A stretch of DNA of 64,000 nt. Origin: Lycorma delicatula (taxonomy: Eukaryota; Arthropoda; Insecta; Hemiptera; Fulgoridae). Below the pieces are notes generated by a model. That model saw nothing but the letters and a program-made list of their open reading frames with translations. It had not been told where the DNA came from and ran no database searches. The position numbers were made by a program, and so were the translations under genes. Shown one piece after another: positions 12,375-23,411 of the stretch (positions are counted from its first letter, which is position 1; every line of letters begins with the position of its first letter). The stretch lies in NCBI RefSeq assembly GCF_047948215.1, contig NC_134461.1, positions 84,468,103 through 84,532,102 of the forward strand, given 5' to 3'.

Positions 12375-13690
12375 CTTACATTTCTTTATTTTACTTTAAA
12401 GTTTACTCTGATAAACTATCTATTTATCAGGTGACTGATTATTTTTATTATGGTATAGTAATAATTATTTTTTATACGTATTTTATTGTTCACTTCCGTA
12501 GTGTTATTTTATTATTAAATAAATGATAAATATTTTATTTTGATTATTTTTATGTATTGTTATTTTAAGGATGGCATAAAAAATTAAATTTTTTCAGTTG
12601 TTAATTTGGAATTTTCTCTTTTATTATGTTTAAAGAATTATGTAATTATTTTTTATATTGTAGAATTAAGTGAACAAAAAATTATAAGTTACTTATTGGT
12701 GAACTTTAAAAAAAGGTTAAAATCTGCTATTATAGTAATAATTACAGAAGTCTTGGCCTGTTGTTTTACAATTATTTTACATAATTGAATCAGTTTAGTT
12801 CAAAGATTAATAGTGTTTCTCAAACTATATGTCAACATAATCATCATCATCATCATTATTCTGTCACTATAGCAGGATTTGGCATGTAGTTATCCTACAA
12901 GCTAAAAAATAAAAAGTTCATACTTTATATTTCTTGATTCATTTGTGATTTTATTTGATACTTATATTATGTGTCTGTTACTTTCTATATTATTTGTTGA
13001 CTTGATTACTTTCTCGGTCTTCTCTTTCTTCTATTGTATATCTTATAATGCTACACAGTTAGCATTTCTCTCTCAATATCTTATTTAATTTCTCTTTCCA
13101 TTGTTGATATTTTTTAATATTTGCATCACATCCCTAATTACTTTTTTGAGCTTCTACATTTTTTAATAGACTTTTGAAGAATCATAATTTAATTTTCTCC
13201 ATTCTTCTCCATATTACCTTAATCCTTTTTCCTGATTATTATTATTTTTCACTGTGTAGTGCCTTATTCCTAATGAAGCAATTTATCATTTTCTTCCTTA
13301 ATTTCATTATTTACATGTGTGATTTTTTTATCTTACCTTTACTTTATTAAAATATAAAAACTGATTTATCCTTCTTCTCAGCTACCTAAAATCACTTGTT
13401 TATTTTAATAATTTTTTACCTTTGCAATCAATGTGTAAGGCATGCAAAATGCAAAATGTAAAAAATGATTGATTGCAAAGTTTATAAGCCAGAACTCAGC
13501 AGGTACACAATATTGAATGAAATGAAATTAAATGGCTTCAGCCATTAGCATTTAATCTTTAATTCACATCTTTTTAATTTTCAAGATGTTACTTTCTGAG
13601 ATCATCAGGTGTTGCAGAATAATCAGGTTGTGTTTTAGGAAGAATTAATTAAGATAATAGGAAAGCTGTTACTGAAAAATAGTTCCCAAT
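12375..13690. other. Intron 2 segment, nothing recognised
   Basis: AT-rich sequence with a short ATC-type microsatellite near 12837-12860. No transposase or reverse transcriptase similarity was seen. Confidence 0.5.
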
Positions 13691-13849
13691 ATATAATTAG
13701 GATATACAGGGATTGGTTGGCAAAGAAAATTCCCAGACTAGTCCTCGGGCAGCTCATTAAGGTATTTAGCCTAATTCCAATGTAAAAAGCCTATTGATGT
13801 CAGAATGAAAGCAGGAGATTGAAGACCAGGGCCTTGCATCTTGCAGGTC

Positions 13850-14560
13850 AGGTGGGATGAATCCCCCACAGGTCGCTACACGCATGATATATTTCCTATA
13901 GTGTCTGATTCATAGTGTGTGATTGGATGGGTCTCCCCCAATCGGTGTATCACATAGTTTCTCTCCGGACATGGTGCCTTTCGGGCGAGTTTAGCTAGAT
14001 TTCGTTTGGTGGATTCAAGTCAATGCCCGGATTGTGGAACTGATGATACAGTGGACCACGTCCTCTATGCCTGTGTCCAATATGAGGTCAAACATTCATG
14101 AGCTGTTACAGAACTTGAGAGAAAACATTCCTTTCTGGATCTCTGTATTAACTGGATGATGCATGAGGAGTGGTCTGTAGTGGTTTGTTTTCTTCACGTC
14201 CTTGCAGTGTAGAATCCCAGGGGGGGGGCTAGGATTCCAGTCTAAGCATTGGAATGGTTGGAGGTAGACGCATTGGCTTTGTGCCATGGTTATATTGGTG
14301 TTGTTTGTGATTCAATTTGGGGCTCCTGCTGGTGGGGGCAGCCACACTGCCAGGGTATAGTAGCCCGTTCAATTGGCAGCGGTCCTGGATGTGATTTGGA
14401 AATGCCGCATGAGACTCCATGATGGGACTGGGTGGGGGTGTGGGCCAGACTCTTGCATGGACCGGAATGAAGTTACGTTCTCCTTGTTAGGTAATCCAAA
14501 TTGGTCGACTTATTTGGGTGCAGGTCTGAATTTCTATGTTGCGTAAAATATAATTTTGAT
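13850..14560 (+). mobile_element. 3' end of an R1-clade-like LINE
   Basis: A + frame reads ITQFLSGHGAFRASLARFRL, then QCPDCGTDDTVDHVLYACVQ, with one TAG stop inside and a terminal stop at 14099. The CX2CX7HX4C pattern (first Cys codon at 14024) is the zinc-knuckle-like motif at the C terminus of R1-clade ORF2 proteins. A GC-richer tail to about 14560 would be the 3' untranslated region. The upstream part of the gene is missing. Limits are approximate; related 3' sequence may continue to about 14990. Confidence 0.7.
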
Positions 14561-14990
14561 TGCTATGAGTGTAGCACTGATTTAACTTTAAACTCATTTA
14601 TTTTCTTAGGCATTCACAGTCACGAATAGTGCTGTCAAATCTGGACTAGGCACGGGGTTCGTGCTTCTGCGTTTTCGGTCACTTAGTTTGAGGATATCAT
14701 GTGAGGCTGGATGTGAAGATGTCCGTTTGAGGCCTACATGAAGGCGAAATTTGATTTGTATTTTACTGTTGCAAATGTCTGCCGAGGCATTTACATTGGT
14801 GGCATCCCGACTGAGGCCTGGCTGGCTGATGACTGTGAGTTTATTAAGGTCCTTATTGCATACAAAGGATACACAAGACACTAAATTTTCCCCATACTCA
14901 CATGAATGTATCAAGTGAACATAATGTACTACTAAATAAGTAGTTGTAGAGAATTGCACTTTCTAAGTATTTTACTCTTTTATCTCCCAC
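14561..14990. other. GC-richer intronic block, possibly more LINE 3' sequence
   Basis: Base composition differs from the surrounding intron. A minus-strand open frame at 14606-14959 has no family resemblance. It may be the continued 3' untranslated region of the LINE fragment just upstream, or a separate old insertion. Confidence 0.35.
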
Positions 14991-16129
14991 ACTGCAGACT
15001 CACCAGGGATTCACTGTAAATCACTAAATAATGATAAAGATTTTAGTTATTTTATGTACTACATAAAATAATTTTGTACTCAAAATTTCAACAGTAAAGT
15101 TGGCATATTATAAAAATATTCACAAATATTACAAGTTACGTTCTTCCAATGTTGACATGTCTTGAAGGTATTAATTGATATTCTGAGTCAGTAATAGCCT
15201 GTTATTTGTGCATACATTTCAAAGAAGTAAACAAAGAAAGTTTCTTTTTTGGGGAAGTTCTTCTATTGGCTGATATAGTTGATTTTTGCATGTTGATCAA
15301 TGCAAACAATATTTTTTGGCATCAATCCAGTAATTCTTAAAGAAATATTCCACAAGAAATAAAAAGTTTAATAATGCTATTGGATCAAATGATATTTAAT
15401 TATAATAAAAATATGAGCAGCACAGTTTTAACAGATAAAGTATGTGAACAGCCATATGATTAATATAGAAAGAAACTGATTTACTTGGCTTGTAGATGTT
15501 TCATTACAAAATTAGTAGATTTAAAAAAAAATAATAATGAACACAGTTGAAATTTTACATTCTTGATTCAATTTACTAGAAAAAAATAAGACAAACCAGG
15601 TCAAACTAGAAAACAACTGATTATCTGCAGATAATTTGATACAATCAAATTGGAAATTTTGTAATCCTTATGCCAGTTAAGTTAAAATAGCAATGTCCTG
15701 CAGAAAATCATTTTTCATGAGGTCACTGTATGTACATAATATGTGACATGTTACTCTGTGTTGTATTTTTCTGACAGTATTACTTTAAGTAATTAAAAAA
15801 TATACAAAATTATCCATGCATTTTGTTTCATAATATAAGCTGACTGTTCCAGAGAAAATATTTTTTACACTTTACATAATTTATTATAATATTTTAAATA
15901 TTCTAAAAGGGGAAGACAACATGATGTAACAAAAGTAGGAACTTTTTTTTAATTTAGTTAGTTAAATTACAAAGAATGAACATTCAGGTATGAAAGACTG
16001 AACAAGCAAGGGTAGCTTTCATACAAAGAAGTTGCTGCTAACATCAGCAGACTTTTTTGCATGAAATCTCAAACTCATAGTCCTATGAGTTAGGAAATTT
16101 AAAAAAATATTTCTATAAAATTTTGTGAT
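14991..16129. other. Intron 2 segment, nothing recognised
   Basis: AT-rich intron sequence with no open frame, RNA gene or repeat I can name. Confidence 0.5.
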
Positions 16130-16139
16130 TAATACTGGT

Positions 16140-16410
16140 ACATCATGTACAATAGGAAAAACAGAAAAGAAAAGAATTGAGACTTTTAAAATGCAATGTT
16201 ACAGGAGGATGATAAACTTTGGTCTTAGATAAATAAGAGATGAAAGAAATTTGTAGTAGAATCTTATCAGGATGGACTAGGCGGGTGGGCTATATAAAAT
16301 AGATAATTTAGGACATAGGATTTAGTAAATATACTGAAGTTGAAAAAGATTAGCAGAGAACAGAAAGATATGGAGTATAGGATCAAACCCTTGACTGATG
16401 ACCATAAATA
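16140..16410 (+). mobile_element. Possible LINE C-terminal remnant
   Basis: A broken + frame reads approximately RILSGWTRRVGYIK, then YTEVEKD, QRTERYGV and LTDDHK. It resembles the poorly conserved C-terminal tail of insect non-LTR retrotransposon ORF2 proteins that ends near a DDHK motif. There is no catalytic motif, so the assignment is weak. Confidence 0.35.
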
Positions 16411-16911
16411 AAAATTATAATATTGTTCAAAAATTTAAATTATTTTATTAGTTATTTTTAATGCTCTTGATAGTAAACATTTAGCATAAATTTTTAGTTT
16501 AGACAAGATACTGATAATTGTTACTATACCATATAAAAAAAATTATCAGTATTTTTCTCAAAAAAGTTTGTTTTTTACCATTTAACATGCTGCAGCAGTA
16601 AAAATGAAAACTACTATAAAAAAATTACCAAAAATAATTTTCATTTTACTGGTTAAGAACATCGTAAGAAACATCTCCTTATTCATCTCAAGAATGGAAA
16701 CTAAGCTTTCTAGGCAGTGTTTTTCAGTCATTACCATTTTATTTTCATTCCACATTTTCGCCTCATTTTAAGAATCTACAGAGAAGTTTCAGATGTTGCA
16801 GAACTGTTGGGTTTTAAATGATTATGGAATAAATACAATAATAACTATTCCACATTTATTCTTACTCTGTTTGTATTTTTATTCAATTATTTATTGCATT
16901 TTAGACATTCA

Positions 16912-17223
16912 TGTCCACCGAGCTAGTCTAGTGGTTAACTTGTCATTGCAAATCAGTTGTTTAACAGCTGATTTTCAAAGTCAAAGGTTCTGAGGTTCAA
17001 ATCCTAGTAAATATTAGTTGTTTTTATTTGGATTTGAATACTAAACAGAAGATACCTTTGTACTTTGGTTGTTGGGGCTCAATTAACCAGATGTCTCAGG
17101 AATGGCTGGTCTAAGTCTGTACAAGACTACATCTTATTTACATGTCATCCTCATCTAATTGGGTCATGGAGGGTTGCTTATTGCTCACTAGTTAAACAAA
17201 TTGCAAGGAGCATATTAGGATAA
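16912..17223 (+). mobile_element. tRNA-derived SINE with 14-bp target site duplication
   Basis: The head has an RNA polymerase III A box (tagtctagtgg, 16924-16934) and B box (ggttcaaatcc, 16994-17004), the latter one base from the tRNA consensus. A roughly 210-bp non-tRNA body follows. Perfect 14-bp direct repeats attttagacattca (16898-16911 and 17224-17237) flank the element exactly, showing retroposition. Spacing between boxes (about 60 bp) is at the long end for tRNA heads. No A-rich tail is present; the end reads gcatattaggataa. Confidence 0.85.
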
Positions 17224-17465
17224 ATTTTAGACATTCAATTTTAGACGTTTATATTTATTTTCTATAGTGTTCCTAATTTCTAATGTAAATTGCTCATTCT
17301 AATTAATTTGTCTTCATATTAACAACTTCATAGTACCAGTAAATCAGAAGAACATATTTTATCCTTCTACACAATATTATTTAAATTAATGTAACATCTG
17401 TTTACTTTTTTGATTAATTTTAATTTACTGAATATATGATTTAGTATTCTATGAGTTTATACAAC

Positions 17466-19503
17466 TTTTTTTTTTATCTTGGAGAGGGGGTAAGCTCTGC
17501 CAATAACCGACCGTCTGTTAAAATGGTAGTATTGGGCTTTTGCTTAACACAGCATGTCCCAATGCCCACCTTTTGGCATTACTCAGAGGCATGTTGCACT
17601 CACCATTGGACTTCAGGCTAGATCAAGGAGTCCTAGACACCTCTTAACAGTAGTTGACCAACCCTGAGGACACCTAACCACCACCTTTTGTCCAAGCTAT
17701 CCCCTTGGTCCTCCTACCCAACAGCAGTAACTTTTCCATTTGTAGTCCTTCTCCACACTTTACTATTCTTGCATATTCACTTGTAGGCCTGTTCTGAACC
17801 AGTTAGCCCACAATCTCCATCTAATCTTGTTGCATAACGTAAACAACATCACCATCTCCAGGCTGCCATATTCCTCGCCATTCGGCCTATCTGCCAGCCA
17901 TCTCGGACACACAAAAAATGTATTTCCAACTGTATCTTCGTTTCCATAAAATCTAAATTCAGCTGAGAGCCTTCTTCTCCCATCAAACAGGTGAGTTAAC
18001 TGTTGAAAGCTCCATGACCCGTAAGCCACTGGGTCATCCAAAAGTCTACCTCTCCAGGACTTATTCTATCCAACTGTTAATGTTTGGAATGAGCAAGTAT
18101 GCCCATCTGCCAATGGTAGCTCACCGCCACCTGCCTTTCCATCTCCTAAGCAAAATCTTATCTCTAACTTACTCATTCCCTCACTCCTGTCTGATCTTTC
18201 CAGGATCAGAAAATTCATTGGTGGAATAACTACTATGACCAATAGAGCTTCTAAGGAAACCGTGTGGTATGCTCCCTTACCACTTGAAGTGCTATCCTTC
18301 TCTGTAGCTCTGCCTACAACATAGTATTTCCATCGCCCTCTTCCAGACCAGCACGACTCAAGAAATAGCAGATGCAATTAATTTCCTCTTCAAAGTTGTA
18401 GTACCACCCACATTTGCCATCAACCATATTATGGCTAAAGCTGTTCTTTATGCTTTCTCTACAGTTTTGTCCACGTTAACTGTGAATTTCCTATTTCTGA
18501 CCTGCCATACTCCAAGGTTTTTCCCTTTTTAGGATGGATAGATTTCCAGGTCCACAACCTTAATATTAAACTACGGTAACCTTCTCTACCTGTCATCTGG
18601 ATTACTACTTTCTGCAGCCCAACTGTAGTTCTTTTCCTAAAAACTTCTCTCTAGCCATCTCAACTGATGCATTCACTTTTGTCACTACCTCCTATATACC
18701 TCTTTTTGACATAACCAGGGCTGGATTATCTGCAAATGTGATAGGCTCCACTTCCTCCAACCAATTAAAATTCAGCACTCCATCATACGCCAAATTCTAA
18801 GGTATGGATCCCAAAACAGAACCTTGTAGAACACCATGTTCCAGCTACCTCCTCACCCTCTGCACTTGCAAAACGTTGCCTCCTATAAAATATTCCTGCA
18901 GCAATCTTATCAAATAAAAACTAACTCTCCTCTTCTCTAATGCTTCTATGATCGTCTTCCAAGATACACTATTAAATATGTTCTTAACATATAAGAGTAT
19001 CACCACAGGTAACATCTTTCTGTGCCTGGTTCCACTAATGGCTGTATTCACTATGTTTATTAATTTCTTTATCACATCAGTGGTGGGCCTCCCTTCCCTA
19101 AATCCAAACTGTTGATTCAAGAGTCCATCACTACACTCAATTTCCCTGTTCATTCTTCTACATAGCATTCTCTCCACAAGAATGTTGATAAGGCAAATTG
19201 GCCTGTAATCCAAGGAATCATCAGTCCTTCTTCCTCCTTTTTTTAGTAATACTAATCGAACACCCTTTCATTCTTTAATACATACTTCTAACAAAACAGT
19301 ATTCATAAAATCCAGTAACATCAGCAGCGCAACTTCAGTAACCAACCTGACCACTCCATTGGTAAGCCATCTGTTCCTGAGCTTTTTCCCCAGCTTCAGT
19401 CTTGCCATTGTGTATAGCACCTCCTCCATTGTAAACCTGGATACATTGTCCGCAACTACTTCTCTCCAACTAACAACATTATCATACGGAAAGAGAACCT
19501 CAA
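17466..19503 (-). mobile_element. 5'-truncated R1-clade-like LINE, minus strand
   Basis: On the minus strand the element ends in an oligo(A) tail (11 Ts at 17466-17476). A degenerate direct repeat, gagtttatacaac at 17453-17465 and gagtttataaaat at 19504-19516, may be its target duplication. The coding remnant carries most reverse transcriptase motifs of an R1-like ORF2, described separately. It is about 2 kb, so the 5' part including the endonuclease is missing. The RTE-like LINE inserted only about 20 bp beyond its 5' end. Confidence 0.75.
17770..19480 (-). pseudogene. R1-clade reverse transcriptase remnant
   Basis: Reading the minus strand from about 19440, broken frames give an N-terminal FTMEEVLYTMARLK segment, then VRLVLLKKGGRR and DYRPICLINIL (motif 1). 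These are followed by NQQFGFREGRPTTDVI (motif 2), LPVVILLYVKNIFNSVSW (motif A region, canonical DVKNAFNSV), a QGSVLGSILW-like motif B near 18800, and a FADN box near 18730 where active enzymes have FADD. After 18400 come the C-terminal thumb and RNase-adjacent regions in several frames, down to about 17770. At least four frameshifts and the lost catalytic Asp show it is dead. Confidence 0.8.
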
Positions 19504-19761
19504 GAGTTTATAAAATTTACTGTAGTATAACTGTTACACGGACGAAATGATTCCGGAACCGATTTAAACTTTCTCCATACTTAAAATCTCAATTAAAAAA
19601 AATCGGTTTGCGCCTCCACGTTGGTTCGTCTGGATAACCAGTTAGAAACTTGGAGATTTCTACTGGTGAACTAAATCGGAATCACCTCTCTGGATCACAT
19701 CCAGAGTTGTAACTCGGGAATTTATTCCCACCCAAGGCTGACTTGCCTTTGAAAGTCAAAT

Positions 19762-20496
19762 ATGGAAGGTCTTTTAAGAAAAAATCCACCGTCTGGTAAA
19801 TACCAGAGAAGGCTGCACTCGGATCCGGTGGGCAGCTGCTTAAAAGATAACAATGAATCGGAGCGTTTGGAAACACCCAAAAACAACACAACTTCAAAAT
19901 TGAGGATAAGACACAAGCAAATAAACTACATTGCCACTCACAACATTAATTCTCTAACTCAACCCGGCAAACTAAAAACTCTAACAGACATAATGGACAA
20001 ACAAAATATCCTAATCGCAGGACTTCAAGAAATGAGAAACACCGATCGAGAGCCGTTTGAATCTCAGGGTTACAGAATTTACAAAGGAATCCCCGGGAAA
20101 CGTGTGATGAAGAATTGCCCACAGTTCGGAACAGGATTTGCAATCAATCTTAAAATAATTGACTCAGTCGTAGAATTTAAGTCTTACTCCCCCAGGATTT
20201 CAACCTTAACCCTAAAATCAGCCAATAAATTCTACACCATAATAAATGTCCATGCTCCCACCAATGACAAAAACAGTCTTAAAAAAGATAGAGAAGAGAT
20301 GGACAAATTCTGGGAACTTCTTGACCAAACTGCAAACAACATAAATAAGACCCACACGAAGATTTTAATAGGAAACTTTAATGCCCAACTTGGTAAAGAA
20401 CGAAGATATCGTGATATTATCGGAAAATGGCCTGCCCATTTTAAACTAACAAGAACGGCCAAAGACTTGTCGAATTTTGCAGAAACCATAATATGA
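19762..20496 (+). pseudogene. RTE-like LINE: apurinic-type endonuclease domain (frameshifted)
   Basis: This 244-residue open frame starts at ATG 19762. From about residue 50 it is an AP endonuclease-like domain: ATHNINSL, AGLQEMR (catalytic Glu), a GTGFAI segment, NVHAPTNDK and LIGNFNAQLG. Active enzymes have GDFN in the last box; here it is GNFN, so a catalytic Asp is lost. The frame stops at 20494-20496. The rest of the domain (WQLDHVCMD and RSDHYL, the terminal Asp-His pair) continues in the next frame from 20493. A small indel near 20490 therefore splits one polyprotein. Confidence 0.85.
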
Positions 20497-22610
20497 TCTC
20501 AAAATCCACCTATTTTATGAGAAAACCAAACAAATTGAAGACTTGGAAACACCCAGATTGGAAAAAAGGAGAATGGCAACTGGATCATGTTTGCATGGAC
20601 CGGAATTATCACAAGGAGATTTATAATGTAAAAGTCTTGAGAGGAACAGATACTAGATCGGACCATTACTTAATTAAAGTTAAAATAAAATTCACCCCGC
20701 ATAAAAAGAAAAAATCCCAACCTAAAAACAAAAGAGCTTATGATCCACATAAATTAATAATTTTTGGTCAGGCTCTTCAAAGATATGAACCACCCACCCT
20801 TATGCTGAGAGGAAAAAAAGGAAATATGGCCCACACCAATAAAGAAAATGCTGAAATTTTGGCAGAAACCTTCAATAGACTTCTCAACTGTGACGACCCC
20901 CCAGAGCTTTTTGAGATTGACACTGAAACTCCAGTTAAAACTTCACCAGTAAATATCAACCCGCCAACAATTCAAGAAGTTCTCGCAGCCTTAAATGAAA
21001 TAAAAAACTACAAAGCAAGCGGATTAGACCAGCTTTTCGCAGAACTCTGGAAACACTCCTCAGTTTATTCAGTCAAAACTTCCCTACATCTATGCCTCGT
21101 GAAAATATGGAACGAAGAAAAACTTCCAGAACACTGGACCACAGCCCTCATCCATCCATTACATAAAAAAGGGGATAAAACTAATCCTGAAAACTACAGA
21201 GGCATATCTCTCCTGGATTGCACATACAAAATCCTGTCGAGAATCATATACAACCGATGCAAAGACCAACTTGAACTGGAACTTGGGGAATACCAAGGGG
21301 GATTTAGGCCATGGAGAGGTTGCCCGGAGCAAATAATATCCCTAAAACTTATGATGGACTTATATAAAAGACGGAAAAAACAACTAATAATCACCTTCGT
21401 CGACTTTAAAAGGGCCTATGATTGTATACACCGACCATCCATGCTGAATATTCTGAGAAACCTGGGCCTTCACCCTAAACTCGTAAACATGATAAAATTA
21501 ACTTTAACCAATACCCAGTCCAGAGTGAAATTCAGAGGTGAACTCTCTCAACCCTTCTACATAAAAACTGGATTGAGGCAAGGAGACGGCCTCTCACCAC
21601 TCCTTTTTAACTGCGCCCTTGAATTTGTCATGAGAAAATGGTATGAAATAAATCCCAAAAATATAAAAATGGGTACTAAGAAAAACTCCATCACACTAAA
21701 TTGCCTAGGATTTGCAGATGACCTCGCTCTTTTAGCAAATAATATTCAAGAAGCCAAAACACAAATCATGAGCCTTCAAAACCTAGCACAAAAGATAGGG
21801 CTTCATATCTCTTTCGAAAAAACTGAACTAATGGCCATAGATCCTCTGGTAATAGAGCACATTACGGTAAACAATCAGAAAATGAAAATAGTAAAACAAT
21901 TTAAATATCTAGGGGAAATAATAACTTATAATTTAAATGAAAAAGTGACATGGCAAAACAGGTCAAATAAAATGATTAAATCCCAAAAATTAACTTGGTC
22001 AACATATAACAAAAAATGCCTTTCTGCTAAAACAAAACTTAAACATTATAAAACTGTAGTACAGCCAGAAGTCACCTACGGAAGCGAGACCCTTTTCAAA
22101 ATCACTCAGAAAAACCGAATTGAAAAAATTCTGAAAATAGAGAGGAGAATTGTCAGAACGTGTATCAATAAAAAACACCAAAAAGAAGGCCAATGGTGGA
22201 TTGTGCCAAATGAGGTGGTGTATCGAGAAATAGAGCCTGTTACTGATACTATGCGGAAAAAAAGAATCTCTTTCTTCGGTCATCTCATAAGGACACCGCA
22301 AACAAGACTGTCAAGAAATATCATTGAAAAGCTCTGGTTCCAAAAGCTAGAAGTAGGATGGATCAAAGAAATTAGAGAAGATATGAAAGAATTGGGAATT
22401 TCCCTGACTGACCTACAGAATAAAACTGGAAAAATTACAAAGCTAAAAGATAAAAGCATTAGATTTAAACAAAAGACAGACAAACGACAAAATACAACGA
22501 AGAGGGTGTTTACGGATGAAGAAAAGAAAGCAAGATATGAACGGATGAAGAAATACTGGGCAGCTCGAAAGAGTAAAATAGCACGCTTTTCTCAGAAAAG
22601 ATCCAACTAA
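20493..22610 (+). CDS. RTE-like LINE: end of endonuclease plus reverse transcriptase
   Basis: An open frame of 705 residues. It starts with the last endonuclease part (EWQLDHVCMD, then RSDHYLIKVK at about residue 55). A shortened linker follows (LQRYEPPTLMLRGKKG, about residue 100), suggesting an internal deletion. The reverse transcriptase motifs are NYRGISLLDCTYKILS, GEYQGGFRPWRGC, TFVDFKRAYDCI (motif A Asp present), LRQGDGLSPLLFN (motif B) and LGFADDLALL (motif C, both Asp present). A C-terminal region with RRKRI-like KKRISFFGHLIRTP and a lysine-rich tail completes it. Motifs A-C are intact, so the polymerase part looks recent. ATG 20493 is only the frame's start, not a natural one. Clade assignment rests on motif style and the 3' tail. 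Confidence 0.85.
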   Translation: MISKSTYFMRKPNKLKTWKHPDWKKGEWQLDHVCMDRNYHKEIYNVKVLRGTDTRSDHYLIKVKIKFTPHKKKKSQPKNKRAYDPHKLIIFGQALQRYEPPTLMLRGKKGNMAHTNKENAEILAETFNRLLNCDDPPELFEIDTETPVKTSPVNINPPTIQEVLAALNEIKNYKASGLDQLFAELWKHSSVYSVKTSLHLCLVKIWNEEKLPEHWTTALIHPLHKKGDKTNPENYRGISLLDCTYKILSRIIYNRCKDQLELELGEYQGGFRPWRGCPEQIISLKLMMDLYKRRKKQLIITFVDFKRAYDCIHRPSMLNILRNLGLHPKLVNMIKLTLTNTQSRVKFRGELSQPFYIKTGLRQGDGLSPLLFNCALEFVMRKWYEINPKNIKMGTKKNSITLNCLGFADDLALLANNIQEAKTQIMSLQNLAQKIGLHISFEKTELMAIDPLVIEHITVNNQKMKIVKQFKYLGEIITYNLNEKVTWQNRSNKMIKSQKLTWSTYNKKCLSAKTKLKHYKTVVQPEVTYGSETLFKITQKNRIEKILKIERRIVRTCINKKHQKEGQWWIVPNEVVYREIEPVTDTMRKKRISFFGHLIRTPQTRLSRNIIEKLWFQKLEVGWIKEIREDMKELGISLTDLQNKTGKITKLKDKSIRFKQKTDKRQNTTKRVFTDEEKKARYERMKKYWAARKSKIARFSQKRSN

Positions 22611-22673
22611 AATTGACTTAAGTGGTCCCATGTTGGCCGTAAAAGCATAATAATAATATAATAACTGTTACAC

Positions 22674-23229
22674 ATCCAGAATTCTTTCAAATAAATCTGA
22701 TACATCAGTAATCATTGTGTTAATACTACAACTTAAATCTTGTAAAATTTATTTTCCTTAACCTGGATATACCTGAATATTGAAATACAGATAGAATACG
22801 TGTAACTGAAGCAGCCTTTAGTCAGTAATTAAAAGAAAACAACAAATTTAAATATTATTGCATGTAGATTCTTTGCTTTTGTTGATATTTTTAGTGAATA
22901 ATGACCACAGCAGTATAAACTACATAAAAGTAAAACAATTGTTGAAATTATAAAAAGCTGTGGAAGATCACTGAATATTTCTAATTGATTTGAATAATGA
23001 AGAACTTATTAGACCTTTTTATCGTGTGAAAGATAATATCACTCATAATTCCATCTTTACAATATCCATACTGTCAATGAAACATTGTATTTCCCTACCG
23101 TTAAAACATTCAAATAGTGAAGACTGTTTACTAAAGCACCACTAAAGAGTGATGTGTGATTGATGTGTATTTAAAAATGAAATGATTTACTTTTTAAATA
23201 TACAGAATTGTCTTTTTCTTATTTTACAG
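22674..23229. other. End of intron 2, nothing recognised
   Basis: AT-rich intron sequence leading to the polypyrimidine tract of exon 3. Confidence 0.5.
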
Positions 23230-23411
23230 GTTTACGATTGTTGGGTATTGGTCGTAATGAATATATTGAGTTGATGAATCAATGTAGATCAAGTCAGAAA
23301 TTATTTAGACGCAGAAATTTTAAAGATCTTTTGCCAGCTAAACCTGTAAACATTAATATTGATCCATGGTGGATTATAGATGTGGGTTGTATAACTGAAG
23401 CTGATATGAAG
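23230..23411 (+). CDS. FAM91A1: FAM91A1 exon (3 of 13 visible)
   Basis: Acceptor ttacag at 23224-23229; donor gtaatt at 23412. It completes the cysteine codon split by the 19-kb intron and encodes LRLLGIGRNEYIELMNQCRS, an FRRRNFKDLLPAKPV segment, an INIDPWWIIDVG block and ITEADMK. All have clear counterparts in FAM91A1. It ends on a codon boundary. The open frame runs on a little way into the intron, but the conserved alignment stops exactly at the donor. Confidence 0.93.

Larger units (their letters stand above)
19540..22660 (+). mobile_element. RTE-like LINE with 13-bp target site duplication
   Basis: The element begins at ggacgaaatgattccgg (19540) and ends with an ataataataatata tail at 22660. 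Perfect 13-bp direct repeats ataactgttacac flank it (19527-19539 and 22661-22673). It has a 5' leader of about 220 bp, an endonuclease plus reverse transcriptase coding region with one frameshift, and a very short 3' untranslated region with a simple-repeat tail, typical of the RTE clade. It appears nearly full length but internally deleted. Confidence 0.88.

Noticed and set aside
14606..14959. Minus-strand open frame of 117 codons
   Set aside because: No family resemblance, lies in GC-richer sequence next to a LINE 3' end, where longer chance frames are expected.
16924..17004. tRNA gene
   Set aside because: A and B boxes are present but the surrounding sequence does not give a full cloverleaf, and the 14-bp target duplication with a non-tRNA body shows a SINE.
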